Below, in pieces: positions 1-5,517 of a DNA stretch of 5,620 nt (its first letter is position 1; each line of letters starts with the position of its first letter). The DNA comes from an uncultured bacterium (GTDB taxonomy: Bacteria; Acidobacteriota; UBA890). Made by a program: the position numbers and the translations under genes. The notes beneath the pieces are model-generated. The model saw only the letters and a list, made by a program, of their open reading frames with translations, did no database searches and was not told where the DNA came from. The DNA lies in assembly GCA_937922775.1 (NCBI GenBank), contig CALAKE010000605.1:1-5620 (forward strand), written 5' to 3'.

Positions 1-2
1 TC

Positions 3-551
3 CTGACGCTGTTTTCGATCGGGGTCACCAAGGGAAAGTGGGGATCGCTGGTTGCCGACTTGATGGAGTTCAAGGAGCTCTACGACGACAACGCCCGGTT
101 GTCGGAGGGACTGCCCGAGCTGGTAGAGGCGCATCCCGAACGCTACGGGCACATGGGCTTCCGAGATCTCGCCGCTGAGATGCACGCCGCGATTCGGGAG
201 CACGAAATCATGGAGAACCTCGATCGCGCCTTCATGCAGCTTCCCGAGCCGGTGCTCACACCCCGTGAGACCTTCAACCGTCTTGTGCGAGGGGAGGTGG
301 AGCCGGTGGCTGCTGCTGATCTCGAGGGGCGCACGCTGGCCGTCCAGGTGGTCCCCTACCCGCCCGGCATTCCGCTACTGATGCCCGGCGAGCGATTCGG
401 GGAGGAAACCCGCGCCGTCGGCGATTTCCTCGTCGGGCTCGAGGCCTTCGACGCTCGGTTCCCGGGCTTCCAACACGACATCCACGGCGTCGAAGTGACG
501 ATCGACGAGAGTGGTCGACCCTATTACTCCCTCTACTGCCTCACGGACTAG
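3..551 (+). CDS. Orn/Lys/Arg decarboxylase family protein, C-terminal part (5' truncated by window edge)
   Basis: This is the last 182 residues of a PLP-dependent, fold-type I basic amino-acid decarboxylase. Such enzymes remove CO2 from arginine, lysine or ornithine to give agmatine, cadaverine or putrescine, for polyamine supply or acid resistance. The frame is open to the left edge, so the in-frame TTG/ATG at 60-65 are internal codons, not the gene start. The family signature of the C-terminal domain is plain: PYPPGIPLLMPGERF at about 354-398, then FPGFQHDIHGVEV around 459-497, and a short YYSLYCL tail before TAG. The fragment also has the RYGHMGFRDLAAEMH segment seen before that domain in AdiA/CadA-type enzymes. 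The PLP lysine and active-site loops lie outside the window, so the substrate cannot be fixed; it reads to me as closest to the arginine decarboxylases. The neighbour at 583 points towards it, with a 31-nt gap. The family call is firm, the substrate call is not. Confidence 0.9.
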   Translation: MTLFSIGVTKGKWGSLVADLMEFKELYDDNARLSEGLPELVEAHPERYGHMGFRDLAAEMHAAIREHEIMENLDRAFMQLPEPVLTPRETFNRLVRGEVEPVAAADLEGRTLAVQVVPYPPGIPLLMPGERFGEETRAVGDFLVGLEAFDARFPGFQHDIHGVEVTIDESGRPYYSLYCLTD

Positions 552-564
552 CCACGGCCCACGA

Positions 565-576
565 TCGAAATTTCGA
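565..576. repeat. 12-bp perfect palindrome between convergent gene ends
   Basis: TCGAAATTTCGA is an exact palindrome in the 31-nt gap between the decarboxylase stop and the end of the orphan gene. As RNA it could form only a 4-bp stem with a 4-nt loop, and no U-tract follows, so it is a poor intrinsic terminator. It may be chance or a protein-binding site. Confidence 0.3.
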
Positions 577-582
577 CCTGCC

Positions 583-1056
583 TCAACGTCTCCTGGCCCA
601 GGGCAGACTCTTGCGTCCCGACAATGTCAGTACGAAGCAAATCTCGTGGAACAGACCTGCCGCAGCGTCGCTCGTAGGATCCCGCAGCTCTCGAATGGCG
701 ACGATCAGGGGACGATACCGGCGATAGAGTGGTGGATTCCGGCCCACGGCTCTCTCCAGCAGGCGCATGCGCGTAGCCAGAGAGCCCCAGCCTTCCTCGA
801 GCGATTGAGCCAAAACCTGCCGGCCTCGATCGGGATTCTTGCAGGCCTTGCCATCAAGCTCTGTTTCGATGACCGCCTGGATCAGTGCATCGCGAGTTTC
901 GAGGCGAAGCCGGCTCACCTCCTTGTCGAAACCCGAAATCATGCCATCGGGACGGTGGCTGGAGTCGGGCAAAGGAAGCAAACGTCGCATCCAAGCGTCA
1001 ACCGCACGCTCCGAAATCTCTCGGGTGATTCTAGGGGTCATAGACCGGTTCGCCAC
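583..1056 (-). CDS. Hypothetical protein, about 152-157 aa, mostly helical, no family recognised
   Basis: I do not recognise this protein. Read leftwards from GTG at 1056 (157 aa) or ATG at 1041 (152 aa); neither start has a good ribosome binding site, and an in-frame TGA lies 24 nt above the GTG. It looks soluble and helical, with no signal peptide and no clear membrane segment. Residues 43-67 form a charged amphipathic stretch rich in E, R and L. Residues 79-104 form a second one, followed by an Arg/Tyr-rich patch (YRRYRP at 111-116) and a hydrophobic segment with two cysteines further along (C72, C140). The end is basic (WARRR). Its amino-acid make-up is balanced, whereas the overlapping rightward frame (511-1230) is rich in S, R, Q and P like a shadow frame, so I prefer the - strand. 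GC at third positions is lower than in the phosphodiesterase gene, which leaves doubt that it is a real gene. It follows the phosphodiesterase gene in the same direction after 132 bp. Confidence 0.5.
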   Translation of the reverse strand: MANRSMTPRITREISERAVDAWMRRLLPLPDSSHRPDGMISGFDKEVSRLRLETRDALIQAVIETELDGKACKNPDRGRQVLAQSLEEGWGSLATRMRLLERAVGRNPPLYRRYRPLIVAIRELRDPTSDAAAGLFHEICFVLTLSGRKSLPWARRR

Positions 1057-1188
1057 GCTGGCAGTCAGGTCGGAAAATCATGCGCCGCGTCGCGCGCAGC
1101 GTACAACATACACCAAGCCTCAGCCCAGGAAATCGAGTGTGGCTGCCACGATCTGGCACGATCGGCCCCAGTCGACGGTCGCGCGCCG
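1057..1188 (-). other. Intergenic spacer downstream of the phosphodiesterase gene, with weak inverted repeats
   Basis: This 132-bp spacer separates two - strand genes. It holds a 5-bp inverted repeat TGCCA/TGGCA around CGATC (1144-1158). A second GC-only pair, CGCGC/GCGCG, sits at 1182-1196 and spans the phosphodiesterase stop codon. Neither is followed by a T-run on the - strand, so a rho-independent terminator cannot be claimed. I see no convincing -35/-10 pair for the orphan gene and no RNA gene. Confidence 0.3.
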
Positions 1189-2583
1189 CTAGCGCGTCCC
1201 CCTAGAGTCCGACAGCAGCCCCGCCTGTAACACACCGTCAGGCGCCTGAAACTCGAGTCCCAGCAATTCGGCGGCGAGGGGGGCAATGTCCTCCAGTCCC
1301 ATGATTTGCGCCACTGCCCCCTCGCGGATCCCCGCGCCCCATGCGACGAACCCTGCGTGGAGCTCTGGCAACGTCGGCCAGAAGCCGTGGGTGGCCCCAT
1401 TCCCCGCCCGGACTGCCGGGCCATTGGGAGACGCCGTTACCGAGACTCCGGGCATCAGCGCCAGGGCGAACGCGGCTTCAGGAGCGGCTCCGATCTCATC
1501 GAGGCCGTCACGGTCGACAATGCGGTAGAGCTTGCGGATGTTACGAGGCTGCTCCTCGAGCACTTGGCGCGCCCGTGCCGCTGCCTCGCGGTCTTCGGGA
1601 TCCCGCAGATGCAGAAACGCGGAAGCGGCGGTTGTGTGAATGGTGGCACGCCAGTCGCCCCGATCGTGCCCGGCCTCCATGAGCCCGGCCTCGGTCAACC
1701 AAACGTTCGGCGCCAGTACGGTGTGGATTGGCACGAAGCCATGGTCGCTGACGATCAGGAAGGCGGTGCGTTCGAGAATCCCCGCACTCTCCGCGGCGTC
1801 GACAATCATGCGCACGGCGTTGTCGGCACAGGTGAGCGACCGTCTGACGATCTCGGCGCCCAGACCGGCTTCATGCTGGAAGTGATCGACACCGAGAATG
1901 TGAATCGTCATGAGGGCCGGCATCTTCGTCTCGAGCAAGTAGGCGGCGATCGCACCGATCCTATCGTCACGAATCAGCACGCTGTTGTTGAAATTGTCGA
2001 GGGTCAGCCGCCCCGTGGCCTCGCGCTCGACCTCGTCAAACAGGTCGGCTGGTGTGGTCGTTTCCTTCATGACCTCGAGGAAGTCGACTCCGTGCTCAAT
2101 CGACCATATCTCGGGCATATTCCACTCGATCGGGGCTCCGACCGTGACGGGCCATGTAAGGCTGGCGCTCATGCGCCCCGCCTCCAGAACCACGTCCCAG
2201 AGCGTCTGCACCTGAATATCCGCCTCGTCCCAATACCAGCGACCCGTCTGTCCCTCGGGCTCGAAGGGTGAGTTGTAATAGATGCCGTGACGGATCGGCA
2301 GGGCGCCCGTCACGATCGTCGTATGCGCTGGGTATGTGACGCTGGGGAAGATGGTACGGACACCTTTCGCGTGCGCGCCCTCACGCGCCATGAGCTGAAT
2401 CGTCGGAGCTGGCCAGGCGAGATCCAGGTAGTGGGCCGGAAGCATTCCATCGATGGAAATCAGCACGACGTGGTCGGCGCGCGCCGCCTCTTGAGATGCG
2501 ACAGGAGCCGTGATCAAAAGGCTGGCGAGCAAGCCACACGCAACCACACGTGAACGAAAGGTCGCCAAATCGGTTTCGGACAC
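1189..2583 (-). CDS. Exported alkaline phosphatase-superfamily phosphodiesterase / nucleotide pyrophosphatase (NPP-like)
   Basis: A 464-aa type I phosphodiesterase/nucleotide pyrophosphatase, a two-metal hydrolase of phosphate mono- or diesters acting outside the cytoplasm. The start is GTG at 2583: GGGAG lies 6 nt before it, and the protein then begins with a signal peptide (residues 1-30, hydrophobic CGLLASLLITAP, likely cut after VAS). The upstream in-frame extension to 2790 would bury that signal and is rejected. Every catalytic position of the family is visible: metal ligand D45 (LISIDGM), nucleophile T83 in FPSVTYPAH followed by TTIVTG and HGI, D233 and H237 (GVDHFQH, the usual D-x3-H spacing), D280/H281 (VSDHGF), and H399 (ATHGFW). 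Length is normal for a bacterial single-domain NPP. Residues between about 165 and 220 probably form the substrate cap, so specificity (nucleotide, phospholipid head group, sugar phosphate) is open. It is transcribed divergently from the small exported protein at 2812. Confidence 0.93.
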   Translation of the reverse strand: MSETDLATFRSRVVACGLLASLLITAPVASQEAARADHVVLISIDGMLPAHYLDLAWPAPTIQLMAREGAHAKGVRTIFPSVTYPAHTTIVTGALPIRHGIYYNSPFEPEGQTGRWYWDEADIQVQTLWDVVLEAGRMSASLTWPVTVGAPIEWNMPEIWSIEHGVDFLEVMKETTTPADLFDEVEREATGRLTLDNFNNSVLIRDDRIGAIAAYLLETKMPALMTIHILGVDHFQHEAGLGAEIVRRSLTCADNAVRMIVDAAESAGILERTAFLIVSDHGFVPIHTVLAPNVWLTEAGLMEAGHDRGDWRATIHTTAASAFLHLRDPEDREAAARARQVLEEQPRNIRKLYRIVDRDGLDEIGAAPEAAFALALMPGVSVTASPNGPAVRAGNGATHGFWPTLPELHAGFVAWGAGIREGAVAQIMGLEDIAPLAAELLGLEFQAPDGVLQAGLLSDSRGTR

Positions 2584-2588
2584 TGCGT

Positions 2589-2594
2589 TCTCCC
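2589..2594 (-). promoter_or_regulatory. Ribosome binding site that sets the GTG start of the phosphodiesterase
   Basis: Read on the - strand, CGGGAGAACGCA runs directly into GTG at 2583. The GGGAG core (2590-2594) is 6 nt from the start codon, which is good spacing. It decides for this start over the open upstream frame and agrees with the signal peptide that follows. Confidence 0.75.
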
Positions 2595-2597
2595 GTA

Positions 2598-2619
2598 AGC
2601 CAGCAGTGCTGGCTGCTGG
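2598..2619. promoter_or_regulatory. Palindrome upstream of the phosphodiesterase ribosome binding site; possible operator or 5' UTR hairpin
   Basis: AGCCAGCA-G-TGCTGGCT (2598-2614) is a perfect inverted repeat with 8-bp arms and a single central base. An overlapping second arrangement, CCAGCAG (2600-2606) with CTGCTGG (2613-2619), has 7-bp arms and a 6-nt loop, so the RNA has two competing folds. The element ends only a few bases from GGGAG of the phosphodiesterase ribosome binding site. Its position fits a repressor operator or a hairpin affecting translation; nothing in the sequence tells which. Confidence 0.45.
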
Positions 2620-2811
2620 TCGGTTCACGATCTTGACTGAGGGTGTACCACCACTGCGGCGGATGTGCCACCAGCCCCTTGGCGACCCCGGACTACTGCG
2701 ACTCCTATCGTAAAGAACTGTAAATCCGCCGGTACGATCGTTGCGCCACGCGACGCATCTACGCAGAATCACTAGAGTCGGTATCCCCATCCAAGCTCGG
2801 AGGTAGATCAG
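2620..2811. promoter_or_regulatory. Divergent promoter region between the phosphodiesterase and the small exported protein
   Basis: Promoters for both genes should lie here. For the + strand gene the best pair I can find is TTGCGC (2741-2746) and CAGAAT (2764-2769) with 17 bp between them, only 3/6 and 4/6 matches to the sigma-70 consensus. TTGACT at 2633-2638 is a better -35 but has no AT-rich -10 at the right distance. The most AT-rich patch, about 2705-2725, holds two GTAAA words 10 bp apart (2710-2714 and 2720-2724). An 8-bp palindrome, ACGATCGT, lies at 2734-2741. The exact promoters are unresolved. The + strand gene has a strong ribosome binding site, GGAGGT at 2799-2804, 7 nt before ATG. 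Confidence 0.4.
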
Positions 2812-3261
2812 ATGTCAAAGAAACTGGGATTCTTGATGGGCATCGCGGTCGCCGTTCTGCTCGTCGGCTCAACAGCCATGGCGGAGCAGGATGCCGACGT
2901 GGAGGGCGTCTGGACGCTCACCCTCACCATCCCCATGCGCGAGGGCCGAACGGTAACCGGGGCACTTACACTCGAAGTCGACGGTCAGGACCTGAAAGGC
3001 ACCTTTCAACGTGAAGGCGGAGACACCTCCACTGAGGTCACCGGCAAGATCGAAGACTCCGCGATTAGCTTCACGATGGTAGGAATGGGTGGTCGTCCCG
3101 GAGGCGGCGGCAGACCCCCCGGCAGCGCACCTCCCGGCGGCGGTCGCGGTGGAGGCATGCCATTCGTCTTCGCCGGCACGGTCGACGGTGATGCCATGTC
3201 CGGCGAGTTTGAGATCGGAGACCGCGGCTCGGGTGACTGGTCGGCAAAGAGAGCCGGCTAG
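2812..3261 (+). CDS. Small exported beta-rich protein with Gly/Pro-rich insert, function unknown
   Basis: A 149-aa exported protein of unknown function. A standard signal peptide spans residues 1-24 (KK, hydrophobic GIAVAVLLVG, cut after AMA). There is no lipobox cysteine, so it should be a soluble periplasmic or secreted protein. The mature part starts with VEGVWTLTL and runs through alternating strands: a GALTLEVDGQDLKGTF segment, an ISFTM strand, FAGTVDGDAMSGEFEI, and the ending GDWSAKR. This G-x-W...DG-x-L-x-G...GDWSA pattern suggests a small lipocalin-like or antiparallel beta barrel, known to me from uncharacterised exported proteins of environmental bacteria. Residues 91-115 are an unusual low-complexity Gly/Pro/Arg loop between two strands, likely exposed. 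The start is secure: GGAGGT precedes ATG at good spacing. It is divergent from the phosphodiesterase, and its stop overlaps the convergent oxidoreductase gene. A ligand-binding role is possible but not shown. Confidence 0.85.
   Translation: MSKKLGFLMGIAVAVLLVGSTAMAEQDADVEGVWTLTLTIPMREGRTVTGALTLEVDGQDLKGTFQREGGDTSTEVTGKIEDSAISFTMVGMGGRPGGGGRPPGSAPPGGGRGGGMPFVFAGTVDGDAMSGEFEIGDRGSGDWSAKRAG
3258..3261. other. Convergent genes sharing one CTAG stop tetramer
   Basis: TAG of the small exported protein (3259-3261) and TAG of the oxidoreductase on the opposite strand (3260-3258) are read from the same palindromic CTAG. There is no intergenic space, so any terminator for one gene must lie inside the coding sequence of the other. 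Confidence 0.9.
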
Positions 3262-4511
3262 CGCTCGTTCAGGCGGAGGGGTTCGTAGCTCGGCAATGGG
3301 GAGAACGCCTCCATCGCCGCGATGAGCCCGTCAACGGGGACCCTGTAGACAGTGCCGATCAGCAGGTGCACGAGCGCGTTCGTCTGCTCTGGGTTGGACC
3401 GCACGAAGCGCGCAAAATTGAAATCCTCGGCATAGAACGCGTACACCATGCGCCGCAGAGCCTCCATGCCGGCGACGTATTCACGGCCATGGCTTCCCAG
3501 GGCTGTGGCCGAGAAGTCTCCGCTGTCACAGGCCGCAACCGCCGCGTCGGCAGCCAGCTCCCCCGATCGGAGAGCCAGAAAGACGCCGGAGGAGTACACC
3601 GGATCCAGGAAACCGAATGCATCGCCGGCGAGCACCCATCCATCGCCGGCGATCCGGGTCGAGCAGTAGGAAAAGTCTCGCAGCACCCGCACAGGCATGA
3701 TCTGCTCGGCCCCCGCTATGCGACGCCGGATGACCGTGCAATTGTCGACCTCTTCCTCGAAAACGGTCTGTGGGATCTTGCTGCGACCTCTGACGAGTGA
3801 GGCAAGAGGGCCGACGACACCGACGCTGACCCGGTTCTCCGGCAGGGCCAGGTACCAAAACCACGTCTCGGCCCGCTGGGTGGCAACCAGAAGGGTAACT
3901 CCCTCGTCGCCGCCAGGCTCTCGCAATGCGCCGCGATACTGGGTGAAGTAGGAACAATTCATCAGGTTCGGGTCGAGGGTGCGAAGACGCAGCTTTCTGG
4001 CAAGGAGGGCCCGTTGCCCGGACGCATCAATCGTGACAGCGGCGCGTAGATCCCGTGTGCCACTGCCGGGCTCATCCACCAGAACGCCGACAGCCCGCGT
4101 TCCATCGAAATGCACATCCCGCACGGTGGCCGGCTGCAGAATCTCGACTCCTTCGCCGGCAGCGTGCTCGAGCAGAATCTGGTCGAATGCGCTTCGTTCT
4201 ACCTGCCACGTCCAGGAGCTCTCGTGCGGGTCGAAATCGGGGAAGTAGTAGGGTTCTGAGGGTACGCCAGTCTTGGAGTAGAACTGTACGCTCTGCTTGG
4301 AGACGAAGTTGGCCCGACGCAGCTTGTCGAGCACACCGAGTCGCTCGAACGTCCAGTAGCAGGCGGGCATCAGTGACTCGCCAATCTGATAGCGTGGAAA
4401 CGCCTTCTTCTCGACGAGCGTGACCCGTAGGCCCGCGCGGGCCGCGACCGCGGCGGCCGTGGAGCCGGCGGGCCCTCCCCCGATAATGATTACATCACGC
4501 GGCTCTCTCAT
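3258..4511 (-). CDS. FAD-dependent oxidoreductase, flavin halogenase / geranylgeranyl reductase superfamily
   Basis: A 417-aa flavoprotein. The Rossmann FAD motif GGGPAGS is at residues 11-17, with an acidic residue after the second strand (VEKK, E34). ESLMP (45-49), WQVERSAFD (102-110), DASG (162-165) and GWVLAGDAFGFLDPVYSSG (291-309) are the conserved FAD-contact segments of this group. K72 in NFVSKQSVQF sits where flavin-dependent halogenases carry the lysine thought to guide hypohalous acid. WFWYLA (217-222) matches the halogenase WxWxIP region, with Leu-Ala replacing Ile-Pro. It could therefore be a halogenase or a related hydroxylase or reductase; automated annotation would probably say tryptophan 7-halogenase, which I think overstates it. 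No flavin reductase or biosynthetic cluster is seen nearby. Cytosolic, no signal peptide. ATG at 4511 is 9 nt after the LolA-like gene's stop with no strong ribosome binding site, which suggests translational coupling. The stop overlaps the opposing gene by 4 nt. Confidence 0.85.
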   Translation of the reverse strand: MREPRDVIIIGGGPAGSTAAAVAARAGLRVTLVEKKAFPRYQIGESLMPACYWTFERLGVLDKLRRANFVSKQSVQFYSKTGVPSEPYYFPDFDPHESSWTWQVERSAFDQILLEHAAGEGVEILQPATVRDVHFDGTRAVGVLVDEPGSGTRDLRAAVTIDASGQRALLARKLRLRTLDPNLMNCSYFTQYRGALREPGGDEGVTLLVATQRAETWFWYLALPENRVSVGVVGPLASLVRGRSKIPQTVFEEEVDNCTVIRRRIAGAEQIMPVRVLRDFSYCSTRIAGDGWVLAGDAFGFLDPVYSSGVFLALRSGELAADAAVAACDSGDFSATALGSHGREYVAGMEALRRMVYAFYAEDFNFARFVRSNPEQTNALVHLLIGTVYRVPVDGLIAAMEAFSPLPSYEPLRLNER

Positions 4512-4520
4512 GAGGATCCG

Positions 4521-5438
4521 CTAGGACTCCGCCCCTGGCTCGATGCGACGATAGTCGCTCCATTGGCGGCTGATCTTGCGGCGGATGTTCTTCACGAGCA
4601 CGCGCAGGTCAAGGTCGAGCTCGAACTGCACCGGCATCCAAATGTCGGGCTCGACCCTCTCGTATTCCACACGGCCTGCAGTCTCCCGAACTGTTGCCAG
4701 GAATCCGCCCAGGTAACGAATCGGCTCGTCGAGATCGAACTCCACCCGCGGGACCCCGTAGTCGGTCTTGGTGATCCACAATTTGCCTGTGGAACGATTG
4801 AGGGCTTTGTCCATGCGTGTCTTCTCGGGCAGATCCCCTTCACGTGGTTCAAAGTAGACAACCCAGCAGAGGTCGCCACGGACCTCTTCCTCGCCCATTA
4901 TCTGGAGCCGATACCGACTCATGAGCTCACGATCGAATTGAACTCGTTGCTCGTCGTCGGGCTGAGGATCCAAGCCACGTGCCCTGCGCTTCCCTACCTC
5001 GCGGACGAACTCCTCTTTTTCCTTGCGAGCTTTCCGAGCCTCACGATCGCTGAGGGGACGTCCATCCTTCTCGGCCAATTCCTCGTAGACCGCACCCTCG
5101 AGCGGGTAAATCCTGTACAGCGCCGACTCGGAGTCGCTGACTTGCCCCTCTCCGTCGATGGAGCGGACGAGCGTCAAGACCATCGCCTCGAACTGCCCAT
5201 CCACGCCGGCGGCGATCTGCGCTTCCACCCTCTGCAGTGCGCGCTCGAGGATCGTCTCGGGGGAAATGTCGCCACCATCTGCTGAGACCATCTCGGAGCG
5301 CTGGGGAGCCGCCATGCCGGGAATCGTCGCTTCCAGCAGGAAAACCGCCGCGAGGAAAGCCACACGGGCCACGGCAGCTCCTCGGCTTCCGTGGCGCACT
5401 CCTCGCTCTGTAAGTGTCTTGGTCATTGCAGTTCTCAT
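4521..5438 (-). CDS. Exported LolA/LppX-fold protein (outer-membrane lipoprotein-sorting-like), function unknown
   Basis: About 305 aa from ATG at 5438. A start at ATG 5426 (301 aa) is almost equally good, and the frame also opens at GTG 5480, where no ribosome binding site is seen. The hydrophobic VAFLAAVFLLEATIPGMAA ends an N-terminal signal peptide with a long basic n-region, so the protein is exported; there is no lipobox. The rest resembles LolA/LppX-type half-barrel proteins that carry hydrophobic cargo in the periplasm: strands near SALYRIYPL and YRLQIMGEEEVRGDLCWVVYFE, then GKLWITKTDYGVPRVEFDL, and the tail RQWSDYRRI. The segment KDGRPLSDREARKARKEKEE and the following basic residues (about 124-164) form a charged helical insert typical of a subgroup in environmental bacteria. 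The fold is inferred from strand pattern, not from a diagnostic motif, and the cargo is unknown. It lies 9 nt upstream of the oxidoreductase gene, so the two are probably one operon. Confidence 0.75.
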   Translation of the reverse strand: MRTAMTKTLTERGVRHGSRGAAVARVAFLAAVFLLEATIPGMAAPQRSEMVSADGGDISPETILERALQRVEAQIAAGVDGQFEAMVLTLVRSIDGEGQVSDSESALYRIYPLEGAVYEELAEKDGRPLSDREARKARKEKEEFVREVGKRRARGLDPQPDDEQRVQFDRELMSRYRLQIMGEEEVRGDLCWVVYFEPREGDLPEKTRMDKALNRSTGKLWITKTDYGVPRVEFDLDEPIRYLGGFLATVRETAGRVEYERVEPDIWMPVQFELDLDLRVLVKNIRRKISRQWSDYRRIEPGAES

Positions 5439-5517
5439 GTCGCCCGGCCTATCAACCGCGAGGGCGATCTCAAGTGTCACGAGGGGAAATTCGGCTGTGC
5501 ATCCTACTGCGGCTACC
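5439..5517 (-). other. Short spacer between the molybdoenzyme gene and the LolA-like gene
   Basis: This spacer is 79 bp when the LolA-like gene starts at 5438. I see no T-run terminator and no clear promoter. On the - strand TAGG precedes ATG 5438 by 9 nt and GAGA precedes ATG 5426 by 6 nt, so both starts have only weak ribosome binding sites. The co-directional genes could share a transcript, but this is not established. Confidence 0.3.

Noticed and set aside
60..65. TTG/ATG as the true start of the decarboxylase gene
   Set aside because: The frame is open from the window edge, and the residues before it (LTLFSIGVTKGKWGSL) match the family's continuous sequence, so these are internal codons.
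511..1230. Rightward 239-codon open frame overlapping the decarboxylase end, the orphan and the phosphodiesterase end
   Set aside because: It overlaps the conserved end of the decarboxylase, is rich in S, R, Q and P like a shadow frame, and has no ribosome binding site or domain.
1306..2271. Rightward 321-codon open frame opposite the phosphodiesterase gene
   Set aside because: The - strand frame carries every catalytic motif of a known family, so the opposite frame is open only because of GC-rich codon use. Its translation shows no domain.
2524..2547. Possible lipobox (VVAC) in the phosphodiesterase N-terminus
   Set aside because: The cysteine is at residue 16, before the hydrophobic core, with charged residues in front of it. 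A lipoprotein signal needs the cysteine after the core, so normal cleavage after VAS is more likely.
3620..3652. 12-bp direct repeat CATCGCCGGCGA, two copies 21 bp apart, each with a 10-bp palindromic core
   Set aside because: It falls inside the oxidoreductase, where the protein has two Ala-Gly-Asp motifs seven codons apart (D290 and D297) using the same codons. Coding explains it.
4563..5285. Rightward 240-codon open frame opposite the LolA-like gene
   Set aside because: It has some hydrophobic stretches, but it is the antisense of a gene with a signal peptide and operon spacing, and it lacks a recognisable family or a supported start.
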